64,000 bases of DNA from Thermoanaerobaculum sp964488355. Its GTDB lineage: Bacteria; Acidobacteriota; Thermoanaerobaculia; Thermoanaerobaculales; Thermoanaerobaculaceae. The DNA is taken from contig CAZAUJ010000002.1 in the NCBI GenBank assembly GCA_964488355.1, positions 124,001 to 188,000 of the forward strand, read 5' to 3'. The position numbers were made by a program, and so were the translations under genes. How positions within the stretch are numbered: position 1 is the stretch's first letter; each line of letters begins with the position of its first letter. Under the pieces are notes generated by a model that had not been told where the DNA came from, did no database searches, and worked only from the letters and a program-made list of their open reading frames with translations. This document shows, piece by piece, positions 47,150-55,475 of this stretch.

Positions 47150-48503
47150 CGCGGTAGTTTTGCCTGCGGAACCGAAGGTGAGTGGGCAGAAGGGCCTGCC
47201 TCACGTTACCGCCGACGTTTGTTCCGCCCTGGAGCGAAAGGCTGGCAAGGGGTGGTGGTTGGCCTTTGCCTGTGCTTTGGCTGCCCTCGCCTGGGGCGTG
47301 TGGGCCGTGGGCTACCTCCTCAGCAAAGGCATCGGCACCTGGGGTCTTAACCGCACGGTGGGATGGGCCTTCGACATCACCAACTTCGTTTTCTGGATCG
47401 GCATTGGGCATGCGGGCACGCTGATTTCCGCCATCCTTTTCCTCTTTCGCCAGCGCTGGCGCACCTCGGTAAACCGTGCCGCGGAGGCCATGACCATCTT
47501 TGCCGTGATTTGCGCGGGCCTCTTCCCGGTTATCCATATGGGTCGGCCCTGGCTCGCCTTTTGGATGCTGCCCTACCCCAATACCCGCGGGCCGTTGTGG
47601 GTCAACTTCCGCTCGCCGCTGGTTTGGGACTTCTTTGCCATCGCTACCTACTTCACCATTTCATTGCTCTTTTGGTACTTTGGCATGATTCCCGATTTGG
47701 CCACGGTGCGCGACACCACCCGCTCCCGCCTGCGGCGGGCCGTGGCGCGGGTGTTGAGCCTGGGCTGGAACGGCTCCGCGAGGCAGTGGCTTCGCTATGA
47801 GACCGTCTACCTGCTGTTAGCCGGCCTGGCCACCCCCCTGGTGGTTTCGGTACACACCATCGTTTCCTGGGACTTCGCCACCTCCGTCATCCCGGGTTGG
47901 CATGCCACCATCTTTCCACCCTACTTCGTCACCGGCGCCATCTTTTCCGGCATGGCCATGGTGCTCACGCTCATGATCCTGTGCCGTGCCGCCATGGGTC
48001 TGCAGGACTACCTCACCCTTCGCCACCTGGACGTGATGGCCAAGCTGGTGCTGGTGACCGGTAGCTTGGTGGGTCTGGCTTACCTGACGGAGCTTTTCAC
48101 TGCCTTTTACTCCTCTTCTCATTTCGAGCATTTCGTCTTCCTCAACCGTCTCCGCGGTCCACTGGCCTGGGCTTACTGGACCATGGTTGGCTGCAACGTG
48201 TTGGTGCCACAGCTGCTTTGGAGCAAAAAGATTCGCCAGTCACCGGCTGCCTTGTTCGTGATTAGCCTTTTGGTCAATGTGGGCATGTGGTTCGAGCGCT
48301 TCGTCATCATTGTCACCTCCTTGCACCGCGATTTCTTGCCTTCTTCCTGGAGCTCCTACACGCCTACCATCGTGGAAGTCGCAACCCTTGTGGGTTCTTT
48401 TGGGTTGTTTTTCACGTTGTTCCTGCTGTTTGTGCGCTTCGTCCCCGTCTTGGCCATTGCCGAAGTTAAAGCCGCTCTCAGCGCGGGGGAGGGACACGCA
48501 TGA
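47142..48503 (+). CDS. actC: Alternative complex III, NrfD-type membrane subunit ActC
   Basis: A 453-residue membrane protein with ten TM segments of the NrfD/PsrC family, proposed as the menaquinol oxidation site. Seen: FDITNFVFWIGIGHAGTLIS, AEAMTIFAVICAGLFPVIHM, GRPWLAFWMLPYPNTRGPLW and SVHTIVSWDFATSVIPGWHA, plus FPPYFVTGAIFSGMAMVLTL, all ActC hallmarks. The ATG lies within the end of actB, and the stop overlaps actD (ATGA). Its cytochrome partners are ActA and ActE. Confidence 0.95.
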   Translation: MASAVVLPAEPKVSGQKGLPHVTADVCSALERKAGKGWWLAFACALAALAWGVWAVGYLLSKGIGTWGLNRTVGWAFDITNFVFWIGIGHAGTLISAILFLFRQRWRTSVNRAAEAMTIFAVICAGLFPVIHMGRPWLAFWMLPYPNTRGPLWVNFRSPLVWDFFAIATYFTISLLFWYFGMIPDLATVRDTTRSRLRRAVARVLSLGWNGSARQWLRYETVYLLLAGLATPLVVSVHTIVSWDFATSVIPGWHATIFPPYFVTGAIFSGMAMVLTLMILCRAAMGLQDYLTLRHLDVMAKLVLVTGSLVGLAYLTELFTAFYSSSHFEHFVFLNRLRGPLAWAYWTMVGCNVLVPQLLWSKKIRQSPAALFVISLLVNVGMWFERFVIIVTSLHRDFLPSSWSSYTPTIVEVATLVGSFGLFFTLFLLFVRFVPVLAIAEVKAALSAGEGHA

Positions 48504-49027
48504 GCCGCCGTTTCCTCATCGTGTTTTTTGCCCGGGAGCGTGAGTTCATCCAGGCTGCGCTGGCACTGCGCGCGGCGGGATTGCCGGTGGTGGATGCCTT
48601 TGCCCCCTACGGCGTGCACGGTTTGGACCACGTTCTGGGTTGGCGCCGCTCGCGCTTGCCGGTTGTCACCTTCCTCTTGGGCCTGGCCGGTGCTGCCTTC
48701 AAGGTTTGGTTTGAGTTTTGGACCACGGGCGTGGACTGGCCCCTTAACGTGGGTGGCAAACCCTTCAACTCCCTGCCGGCGTTCGTCCCCGTGACCTTTG
48801 AGGTGATGGTGCTGCTGGCCGGCGTGAGCACGGTAGTGGCCTACCTGGTGGTTACCCGCTCCTTTCCTGGCAAGCGCGCACGCGTGCTTCCCGGGGTGAC
48901 CAATGACCGTTTTGCCTTGGTGGTGGAGCAGCAAGACGCGATGTTTGACCGCGCCGAGGTGGAAAAGCTTCTCGCTCCCTTTTCGCCGGTGAGCTTGGAA
49001 GAGCGAGTGGGAGAAATCGGCACATGA
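48500..49027 (+). CDS. actD: Alternative complex III, subunit ActD (DUF3341)
   Basis: A 175-residue protein with two TM segments (LPVVTFLLGLAGAAFKVWFE and LPAFVPVTFEVMVLLAGVST) and the conserved FAPYGVHGLDHVLGWRRSRL and NDRFALVVEQQD of the ActD family. The soluble part faces the cytoplasm in known complexes; no cofactor is expected. Start and stop both overlap neighbours (ATGA), supporting strict co-expression of the complex. Confidence 0.92.
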   Translation: MSRRFLIVFFAREREFIQAALALRAAGLPVVDAFAPYGVHGLDHVLGWRRSRLPVVTFLLGLAGAAFKVWFEFWTTGVDWPLNVGGKPFNSLPAFVPVTFEVMVLLAGVSTVVAYLVVTRSFPGKRARVLPGVTNDRFALVVEQQDAMFDRAEVEKLLAPFSPVSLEERVGEIGT

Positions 49028-49602
49028 ATGGGTTGGCACGCAACCTTTTGTTAGCCGTAGCGTTGGCCTTTTCCCTGTTGCTGCACTGGCTGGTGCGGGT
49101 GGATGTGCACCGTCCCAACCTGGAGTTTGCCCCGGACATGGCCCGCTCCCCGCGACTGGATGCCTTCGCGGCTACCTCCCTGCTGCCGGGGGGGGCGGTG
49201 GTGCAGCCGCCGGTGGAGGGCACGGTGCCGCGGGGCTTTCGACCCCTGCCCTATGGGCCTGGACCCGAGGAAGCGGCACGGGCAGGGCGGGAGCTGCACA
49301 ACCCTCTCCAGCCCTCGGAGGAGGTCCTGCTCACGCGAGGCGCGCGGCTTTGGGCCGGTTTCTGCCGCCCCTGCCACGGGGAGGGGGGTAACGGCGACGG
49401 GCCGGTGGCCCAACGCGGCTACCCGCCCCCGCCCTCCCTCAACCTGGAGCATGCGCGCAACCTTGCGGATGGGCAGCTCTTCCATATCGTCACCTTTGGG
49501 CAGGGGAACATGCCTGGTTACGCCAACCTCATTGCACTGGAGGACCGATGGGTTTTGGTGTCCTACATTCGCCTGGTGCAGCGCTCGAACCCGACGCGCT
49601 AA
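49024..49602 (+). CDS. actE: Alternative complex III, monohaem cytochrome c subunit ActE
   Basis: A 192-residue protein with an N-terminal anchor (LLLAVALAFSLLLHWLVRV), the ActE-type MARSPRLDAF and VEGTVPRGFRPLPYG, one c-type haem motif CRPCHGEGGNGDG and the axial-Met region GQGNMPGYANL. It is the periplasmic exit cytochrome for electrons to soluble carriers or terminal reductases. It overlaps actD (ATGA), and its last 55 nt are overlapped by actF. Confidence 0.93.
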   Translation: MNGLARNLLLAVALAFSLLLHWLVRVDVHRPNLEFAPDMARSPRLDAFAATSLLPGGAVVQPPVEGTVPRGFRPLPYGPGPEEAARAGRELHNPLQPSEEVLLTRGARLWAGFCRPCHGEGGNGDGPVAQRGYPPPPSLNLEHARNLADGQLFHIVTFGQGNMPGYANLIALEDRWVLVSYIRLVQRSNPTR

Positions 49603-50753
49603 AGCTGCGCTGGGAAGGGCCCGTGGACCGCCTGCGCCTGGTGGGCCAAGGGGCGGCGGGCTTGGCCGTTGTGAGCCTCGTGTGGGCACGGGAGCAGGCA
49701 GCAGTTGGCTTGTTCCTGGGTGCCTTGCTGGCCACGCACGTGAGCGTAGGGGCGTTGTTTTTCGTTGCCCTGCAGCATGCCACCAACGCTCGCTGGAGCG
49801 TGGCCTTGCGCCGGGTGGCGGAAGCCCTGGCTTCCCTCGTGCCGTACGCTGGGGCGGCCCTTTTTGCCCTCGTCGTGCTCAACGGTCACATGTACCCCTG
49901 GCGGCACGAGACGCTGGATGGTTTTAAGGGCTTTTGGCTTTCCTGGCCCTTTTTCCTCGCGCGAGTGGCGCTGTACCTCATGGTGTGGGGCTTTTTTGCT
50001 CGCAAGCTGGTGAGCGTTTCTCTCACGCAAACCCGCGACAACGCTCCAGCTAAGACCCTGGCCAGCATTCGTTGGTCTGTCGCCTTTCTTCCGGTATTTG
50101 GCCTGACATATTCACTTGCGGGCTTTGATCTGATCATGTCCTTGGAGCCTGAATGGTACAGCACTATCTTTGGCGTGTACGTTTTTTCTGGCTCCTTTAC
50201 CGCCGCATTGGCGGCGATTATCCTGCTGACCACCTGGCTCCTTCGCTGGGGTCCGCAAGGCAATGGCCCGTTGGCGGGTTTTGTCAACGACAATCACCTT
50301 CACGACCTGGGCAAGTTGCTCTTCGCCTTTTGTACCTTTTGGGCCTACATTTGGTTTTCCCAGTACATGCTCATTTGGTACGCCAACCTGCCCGAGGAAG
50401 CGGAGTACTTCGTCAAGAGGTTGGATGGCTTTGGCGAGCCGCTGTTTATCCTCAACCTCTTCCTCAACTGGGTTGTACCGTTTCTGGCCCTGCTTCCGCG
50501 CGCCAGCAAGCGGCACCCGGTGGTCTTGCGCAACGTGGCCCTGGTGGTGCTGGCTGGGCACGTCCTCGACCTGGTGCTCATGGTTGTGCCGGCCGTGGCT
50601 GGACACGCCACGCTGCCCTCACTGTGGCAACTCGGGCCCATGCTGGCGGCGGTGTTGCTGCTTTTGTCCCAGGCGTTGCGGCTGCTGCAGCGGGAGCCCG
50701 CGCTGTGCTGGGCCGACCCCTTCTTGCCGGAAAGCCTCCACCACCGAGGCTAG
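49548..50753 (+). CDS. actF: Alternative complex III, second NrfD-type subunit ActF
   Basis: A 401-residue membrane protein with ten TM segments, paralogous to ActC. Conserved segments: FDLIMSLEPEWYSTIFGVYV, NDNHLHDLGKLLFAFCTFWA, YIWFSQYMLIWYANLPEEAE and ILNLFLNWVVPFLALLPRAS. The ATG used lies 55 nt inside actE; no later ATG or GTG gives a full first TM region, so the long overlap seems real, though the exact start is less sure. Last gene of the 13-gene run. No strong terminator follows; a new promoter for the second Rrf2 gene is within 130 bp. Confidence 0.92.
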   Translation: MGFGVLHSPGAALEPDALKLRWEGPVDRLRLVGQGAAGLAVVSLVWAREQAAVGLFLGALLATHVSVGALFFVALQHATNARWSVALRRVAEALASLVPYAGAALFALVVLNGHMYPWRHETLDGFKGFWLSWPFFLARVALYLMVWGFFARKLVSVSLTQTRDNAPAKTLASIRWSVAFLPVFGLTYSLAGFDLIMSLEPEWYSTIFGVYVFSGSFTAALAAIILLTTWLLRWGPQGNGPLAGFVNDNHLHDLGKLLFAFCTFWAYIWFSQYMLIWYANLPEEAEYFVKRLDGFGEPLFILNLFLNWVVPFLALLPRASKRHPVVLRNVALVVLAGHVLDLVLMVVPAVAGHATLPSLWQLGPMLAAVLLLLSQALRLLQREPALCWADPFLPESLHHRG

Positions 50754-50881
50754 GCCGATGGCCAGCTTGGTCACCCAGCAGGGCTGCGGCTCGAGGGAAC
50801 CTGAGGACCCGGCAAGCCCGGGCTTTCCTCGCAGGTTGGCCCACCAGCAGCCTCGTGCACCGGCGCTGCTGTCAGCCCCGG

Positions 50882-50910
50882 TTGCTAGCAAAGGCGTTTA
50901 CGAGTATGTT
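50882..50910 (+). promoter_or_regulatory. Predicted promoter of the second Rrf2 gene
   Basis: TTGCTA (50882-50887) and TATGTT (50905-50910) are separated by 17 nt. Transcription would begin about 10 nt before the ATG, leaving GAGGGGAG as ribosome site. The gene is thus not wholly dependent on the nar-act transcript. Confidence 0.5.
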
Positions 50911-50927
50911 CACCTGAGGGGAGAAAC

Positions 50928-51422
50928 ATGCTGAGCACCACGAGCCAACACGCCTTGCGGGTACTCACGGTGCTGGCCTGCCTGCCTCGGGGGAGCTGGA
51001 TGCTGGCGCAGCGCCTGGCGGAGGCCACCTGTGCCCCGCCCAAATACCTCTCCAAGATCCTGGTGCTGCTGGCCAAGGCGGGCATCGTGGAAGCCAAGCG
51101 CGGGATCGGAGGGGGTTACCGGCTGGCGCGTCCAGCCCGTACCGTGTCCTTGGCCGAGGTGATCCAAGCGGTGGAGGGCCTTAACTGGGCCAAGAGCTGT
51201 CTGTTGGCCGGCTTTCGCGCCTGCACGGACGAGGACGGATGTCCGGCTCATACCCAGTTCAAAGCCATTCGCGACGCGTGGCTGGCCTTTTTGACCCAAA
51301 CCACTCTGGACGCCATCGCCTGCCGCGGTGAGGGGAAACGTGGCGACTGCCTGTCCTTCTGGCGCGCGGACCAGGATGCGGCGGCGCGGGCCAGCGCCGC
51401 CCAGGAAACCCGTCAGCGGTAG
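50928..51422 (+). CDS. Rrf2-family transcriptional regulator (copy 2)
   Basis: A 164-residue paralogue of the Rrf2 protein encoded at the head of the operon. Shared features: QHALRVLTVLACLPRGSWML, LAEATCAPPKYLSKILVLLA, wing KRGIGGGYRLARPA and candidate cluster ligands at the same residue numbers, Cys91, Cys99 and Cys105 (CLLAGFRACTDEDGC). It differs in the C-terminus and has an extra Cys35 near the recognition helix. Its own promoter precedes it. A pair of paralogous redox/NO-type sensors bracketing nar-act suggests dual control. Its 3' end overlaps the convergent epimerase gene by 10 bp. Confidence 0.88.
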   Translation: MLSTTSQHALRVLTVLACLPRGSWMLAQRLAEATCAPPKYLSKILVLLAKAGIVEAKRGIGGGYRLARPARTVSLAEVIQAVEGLNWAKSCLLAGFRACTDEDGCPAHTQFKAIRDAWLAFLTQTTLDAIACRGEGKRGDCLSFWRADQDAAARASAAQETRQR

Positions 51423-52429
51423 CGGCAACGGATGGTGGGGATGAGGTAGTCGCCAAAGGCGCGCTCCAGGTCGTAGGAGGGGCAAAACCCCCAATCCCGG
51501 CGGGCAGCGCTCTCGTCCACATCGGCGGGCCAAGAGTCCACGATGGCTTGGCGCTTGGCGTGAGGCTGGTAGGTAATCTGGGCTTGGGGGAAGGCAGCAC
51601 GCACGCGCTGGCGAATCTCCTCGGCGGTGGGGGCGAAGGCGGTGACGTTGTACACGCGCTGGCGCAGGCTTTCCCTGGGGGCGCGGGCCAGCTGGAGCAG
51701 GGCTTCCACGCCGTCAGGCATGGCCATAAAGGGGATGCGGGTGTCGGGCCGCACGAAGCAGGCGTAGGCCTCCCCTTTGGCAGCAGCATGAATCATCTCG
51801 GGAGCGAAGTCGGAAGTGCCGCCGGAAGGCACGGTGACGGCAGAGATCAGCCCAGGAAAGCGCACGCAACGAAAGTCTACCTTGCCCGCCAGCGGCTCGG
51901 CGGCCAGCTGGCGGTAGTGTTGGGCGTAGTAACGTCCCAGGTGTTCGCAGTAAAGCTTGTTGCAGCCGTACATGGTGATGGGCTGGAGGTACTGGTCCTC
52001 CCGTACCTTGCCAGCCTTCTCCTTGGTGGGCACACCGGGCAGGCCGTAAACCGCAATGGAAGAGGGGTAAAGGAAAACCACTGGCTCACCGTGATTTTCC
52101 CCTTGTTTTTGTGCGAACTCCAGCAGGTTGAGCGTGCCCTCCACGTTTACCTGGTGCGCTGCCTTTGGATTGCTTTCGCCGCGGGTGGAGAGCAAAGCCG
52201 CCAGGTGAAAAACCGTGCGCACCTCGAATTCCGCCAAGATACGGTCCAGCAAGGCTGTGTCGAGGATCGAGCCCACAAACTCCCGGTGAACCCGCCTCTT
52301 GAGCTCTTCCGGGAGGGGCCGAACGTCCAGCGCCAACAGGGGGCCGGCGCCCTCTTCGCTGAGCCGCTCGATCAGACCATGGCCAATTTCTCCGCTGGCT
52401 CCGGTTATGAGCACCGCCCCTTTGCCCAT
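51413..52429 (-). CDS. NAD-dependent epimerase/dehydratase-family protein (extended SDR)
   Basis: A 338-residue extended SDR. NAD-binding VLITGASGEIGHGLIERLSE, LDVRPLP, HLAALLSTRGESNP, FLYPSSIAVYG, and the catalytic pair in MYGCNKLYCEHLG (YxxxK). The mid-region RFPGLISAVTVPSGGTSDFA and C-terminal AVDSWPADVDESAARRDWGF resemble the SDR-type L-threonine 3-dehydrogenase group more than UDP-glucose epimerases, but this is a judgement by eye. ATG 52429 has AGGAGG upstream; a longer open frame extends into the aldolase gene and is rejected. Confidence 0.8.
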   Translation of the reverse strand: MGKGAVLITGASGEIGHGLIERLSEEGAGPLLALDVRPLPEELKRRVHREFVGSILDTALLDRILAEFEVRTVFHLAALLSTRGESNPKAAHQVNVEGTLNLLEFAQKQGENHGEPVVFLYPSSIAVYGLPGVPTKEKAGKVREDQYLQPITMYGCNKLYCEHLGRYYAQHYRQLAAEPLAGKVDFRCVRFPGLISAVTVPSGGTSDFAPEMIHAAAKGEAYACFVRPDTRIPFMAMPDGVEALLQLARAPRESLRQRVYNVTAFAPTAEEIRQRVRAAFPQAQITYQPHAKRQAIVDSWPADVDESAARRDWGFCPSYDLERAFGDYLIPTIRCRYR

Positions 52430-52497
52430 GCGCGCCTCCTCCTCGTGAACACTATCACAAAAGCCCTCAGCCAAGGCCCCCGAGGGGTCGGTGGCGG

Positions 52498-53553
52498 CTA
52501 GGCCACTGTCACCTCGGGACAGAGGTACACGTCCTGAATGGCATGGAGGAGCTGGATGCCCTCCTTTATCGGCTTCTGGAAGGCCTTGCGGCCCGAGATC
52601 AGGCCCATGCCGCCGGCTCGCTTGTTGATGACGGCGGTGCGCACCGCCTGCGCCAGGTCGGAAGCGCCCTTGGACTCGCCCCCCGAGTTGATGAGCCCCA
52701 CGCGGCCCATGTAACAGTTGGCCACCTGCCAGCGGGTCCACTCGATGGGGTGGTTGGGCACCAGCTTGGCGTAAGCTTCGGCCTTAGGTTTGTTTTTGAA
52801 CTCCAGGGCCAGGTAGCCCCCGTCGCATTCGGGCTGCTTTTGCTTGACGATGTCTGCTTCTAGGGTCACCCCCAGGTGATTGGCTTGCCCGGTGAGGTCA
52901 GCGGCCGCGTGGTAGTCCACCCCCTCCTTCTTGAAGGCGCTGTTGCGCAGGTAGCACCAGAGCACGGTAAACATACCCAACTCATGGGCACGGGCGAAGG
53001 CTTCGGAAACCTCTTGGATTTGCCGGCGCGACTCGGGGGCACCGAAGTAAACGGTGGCTCCAACCCCCACCGCGCCCAAATCGAAGGCCTGCTCCACCGT
53101 AGCGAACAGGGTCTGGTCGTAGATGTTGGGGTAGGTGAGCAGCTCGTTGTGGTTCAGCTTGACGATGAAGGGGATCTTGTGCGCCCAGCGCCGCGCCACT
53201 GCGCCAAGCACACCCAGGGTGGAGGCCACGGCGTTGCATCCACCCTCGTAGGCCAGGCGCACGATGTTTTCCGGGTCGAAGTACGTGGGGTTAGGGGCAA
53301 AGGAGGCGGCACCCGAGTGCTCCACGCCCTGGTCCACGGGGAGGATGGAAAGGTAGCCGGTCCCCGACAACCGGCCCGTGTGGAACACCCAGTTCAAGTT
53401 GCGTAGCACTGCCGGGTTTCGGTCGCTGGCAGCCACCACCCGGTCAACGAAATCGGGACCCGGCAGGTGGAGGGACTCCTTAGGAATGCCTTGACAGCGA
53501 TACTCCAGCAAGCTGGCGTCGTTGCCCAGCAGTTGACGGATCTTTTCCATCAT
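52498..53553 (-). CDS. fbaB: Class I fructose-bisphosphate aldolase, DhnA/FbaB type
   Basis: A 351-residue Schiff-base aldolase of the archaeal/DhnA type, cleaving fructose-1,6-bisphosphate in glycolysis or forming it in gluconeogenesis. Seen: LSILPVDQGVEHSGAASFAP, IPFIVKLNHNELLTYPN, GAVGVGATVYFG, FTVLWCYLRNSAFK and the phosphate-binding GLINSGGESKG with NKRAGGMGLISGRKAFQ. ATG 53553 has GAGGAGG 5 nt upstream; a GTG two codons earlier is too close. Transcribed toward the epimerase-like gene with a 68-nt gap. Confidence 0.92.
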   Translation of the reverse strand: MMEKIRQLLGNDASLLEYRCQGIPKESLHLPGPDFVDRVVAASDRNPAVLRNLNWVFHTGRLSGTGYLSILPVDQGVEHSGAASFAPNPTYFDPENIVRLAYEGGCNAVASTLGVLGAVARRWAHKIPFIVKLNHNELLTYPNIYDQTLFATVEQAFDLGAVGVGATVYFGAPESRRQIQEVSEAFARAHELGMFTVLWCYLRNSAFKKEGVDYHAAADLTGQANHLGVTLEADIVKQKQPECDGGYLALEFKNKPKAEAYAKLVPNHPIEWTRWQVANCYMGRVGLINSGGESKGASDLAQAVRTAVINKRAGGMGLISGRKAFQKPIKEGIQLLHAIQDVYLCPEVTVA

Positions 53554-53590
53554 GCTCACCTCCTCGCGGCGGCGTTATTCTAGCAAAGGT

Positions 53591-55450
53591 ATGGGCCGCA
53601 GGTGTTTGCCTTCCCTTTTGTGCTTGCTGGCGGCAACCTGTTGGGGCCAACTGCTGGGCATCCACCAGGTGCAAGGAGATGGCAACCGCTCACCCCATGA
53701 GGGGGAACGGGTGCGCGTGCGCGGGGTGGTCACCGGCGTCAGCACCTCGGGGTTTTTTCTCCAAGACGTGCAACCTGACCAGGACCCCCGCACCTCCGAA
53801 GGGCTGTTCGTCTACCTGGGAGCGCCACCCGTTGTGAGTCCGGGGAAGGTTGTGGAGGTGGAGGGGTTGGTGCGTGAGTACGTGCCCGCCGCTGACCCGG
53901 CCTGTCCCCCTTTGACCGAGTTGGTAAGCCCCCGGTGGGAGGTGGTGGGGACGGCTGAGCTTCCGCCGCCGGTGTCGCTCACCGTTGACCTGCCCAACGG
54001 CTGGGAGCTGACGCAGCTGGAAGCCTTGGAAGGCATGCGGGTGGAGGTGGAGGAGCTGGTGGTCAGCGGCCCCACCTTGGGCTCGGTGGATGAGACGGCC
54101 ATGCTCGCCAGCTCCAGGGGTGTGTTTTTCGGTGTGGTGGCCGGCCGGCCCCGACCTTTCCGCGAGCCAGGCTTTCCGCCTTGGGATCCGGTGCCCGCGG
54201 GCAACCCGCCGCTTTTCGATGGCAACCCAGAGGTTTTGCGGGTAGACAGCCTCTGCCTGCTGGGAGGAAGGCCGCTGGACACAGCTGCCGGCAGCTTGGT
54301 GCGCGGCTTGCGGGGCCCCCTCACCTTTGCTTCCCGGCGGTACACCCTTTGCCCGGAGGCTGAGCCCACCCTCCTCCCCCCGTTGCCGCCGCCCCCCGCT
54401 CCTCCCCCCCCACCCGGTACCTTGCTTTTGGCTAGTTGGAACCTCCAGCGCTTCTTCGACGACCAAAACGACCCGATGCGTGACGAGCCGGTGCTCTCGC
54501 CCGAGGCCTTTCACCGGCGCGTAAAAAAGCTGGTCCGGGCCTTGGCTGATTTCTGCCAGCTGCCCCAGGTTCTGCTGCTGCAGGAGGTGGAAAACCAGGC
54601 AGTGCTCGCCGCTTTGGCTGAGAGGTTGGGCCGCGAAGCCCAAGCCCGCTGGGGCGAGACCACGGGCTTTTCCACCTACTTCGTTCCCGGCAGCGACGGC
54701 AGCGGTCTGGGACTGGGGCTGCTGGTGGCCGATCAGCGACGGGGCGTGCGGGTGCAGGTGCGGGAGACTCGTGCGGTGCTGGGCGCGGAGGAGCTGGCCA
54801 ACCCCGACGGCAGCCGCAGCCCGCTGTTTGATCGCCCGCCCCTTTTTGCCCTGCTGCACCTTTCGGCGCCCCGGCGCCAGGCCCTCACCCTGGCGGTGGT
54901 GGGTGTGCACCTGCGCTCCATGAACGGCCTGCTCAGCTTAGAGCCTGGCAGCCGCGGTTGGCCCACCGAGGGGGCGCGGGTGCGCGCAAAACGAGCCGGG
55001 CAGGCGGAGGCTTTGGCCCGCTTTGTGAGCCAATTTCAGGGGCAAAACCTGCTGGTGGTGGGCGACTTCAACGCCTTCGAGTTTTCCGATGGCGTGGTGG
55101 ACGTGGTGGGCACGGTGGCGGGCTTCCCCGACCCTCAGGTGGTCCTTCCCACCGGCGATTGGGTGAGCGGCGATTTGCTGGTGCTCACCCACCGGGAGCT
55201 GGCTAGCCAGCGGTTTAGCTACGTGTACGATGGCTCGGCCCAAGCCCTGGATCACGCTTTGGCTTCGCAGGAGCTGGCCGCGCTGGGATTGCAGCTTTGG
55301 CGCCCGCGCCTGGCCGCCGACTGGCCAGAGGTGGCCCGCAACGGAGATGGTCCCTGGCGGGTTTCCGACCACGATCCGCTGCTGGTGTGGCTTCCGCTGC
55401 CGCGCGTCCCCGCCCGCGCCTTGCCGCGCCCGCGGCGCTCACGGCCGTGA
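53591..55450 (+). CDS. Exported endonuclease/exonuclease/phosphatase-family protein with N-terminal OB-type domain
   Basis: A 619-residue secreted protein. After a signal peptide (LPSLLCLLAATCWGQLLG) comes an OB-fold-like region typical of extracellular nucleases (RVRVRGVVTGVSTSGFFLQD, GKVVEVEGLVREYVP). A proline-rich linker (LLPPLPPPPAPPPPPG) follows, then an EEP catalytic domain: LASWNLQRFFDD (Asn), LLLQEVENQAVLAALAE (Glu), VVGVHLRSMNGL (His), LLVVGDFNAFEFSDGV (Asp/Asn), and the final DHDPLLVWLPLP. It may degrade extracellular DNA or phosphoesters. TATTCT 9 nt before the ATG suggests a leaderless or near-leaderless message. Not linked to neighbours. Confidence 0.85.
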   Translation: MGRRCLPSLLCLLAATCWGQLLGIHQVQGDGNRSPHEGERVRVRGVVTGVSTSGFFLQDVQPDQDPRTSEGLFVYLGAPPVVSPGKVVEVEGLVREYVPAADPACPPLTELVSPRWEVVGTAELPPPVSLTVDLPNGWELTQLEALEGMRVEVEELVVSGPTLGSVDETAMLASSRGVFFGVVAGRPRPFREPGFPPWDPVPAGNPPLFDGNPEVLRVDSLCLLGGRPLDTAAGSLVRGLRGPLTFASRRYTLCPEAEPTLLPPLPPPPAPPPPPGTLLLASWNLQRFFDDQNDPMRDEPVLSPEAFHRRVKKLVRALADFCQLPQVLLLQEVENQAVLAALAERLGREAQARWGETTGFSTYFVPGSDGSGLGLGLLVADQRRGVRVQVRETRAVLGAEELANPDGSRSPLFDRPPLFALLHLSAPRRQALTLAVVGVHLRSMNGLLSLEPGSRGWPTEGARVRAKRAGQAEALARFVSQFQGQNLLVVGDFNAFEFSDGVVDVVGTVAGFPDPQVVLPTGDWVSGDLLVLTHRELASQRFSYVYDGSAQALDHALASQELAALGLQLWRPRLAADWPEVARNGDGPWRVSDHDPLLVWLPLPRVPARALPRPRRSRP

Positions 55451-55463
55451 GCGCGCGGGAAGG

Positions 55464-55475
55464 TATCATGAGGCC
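55464..55475 (+). promoter_or_regulatory. Leaderless -10 element (TATCAT-N6-GTG)
   Basis: TATCAT lies exactly 6 nt before the GTG of the CRP/FNR-type gene. GAGGCC between them is too close to act as a ribosome site. Confidence 0.55.

Noticed and set aside
51413..52741. Epimerase gene starting at 52741
   Set aside because: The extension lies inside the aldolase gene; ATG 52429 has AGGAGG upstream and begins at the Rossmann strand.
54376..54420. Proline-rich stretch as a frameshift artefact in the secreted nuclease
   Set aside because: The C-rich tract keeps frame on both sides, with the OB-type region before and the EEP domain after it; it is a plausible inter-domain linker.
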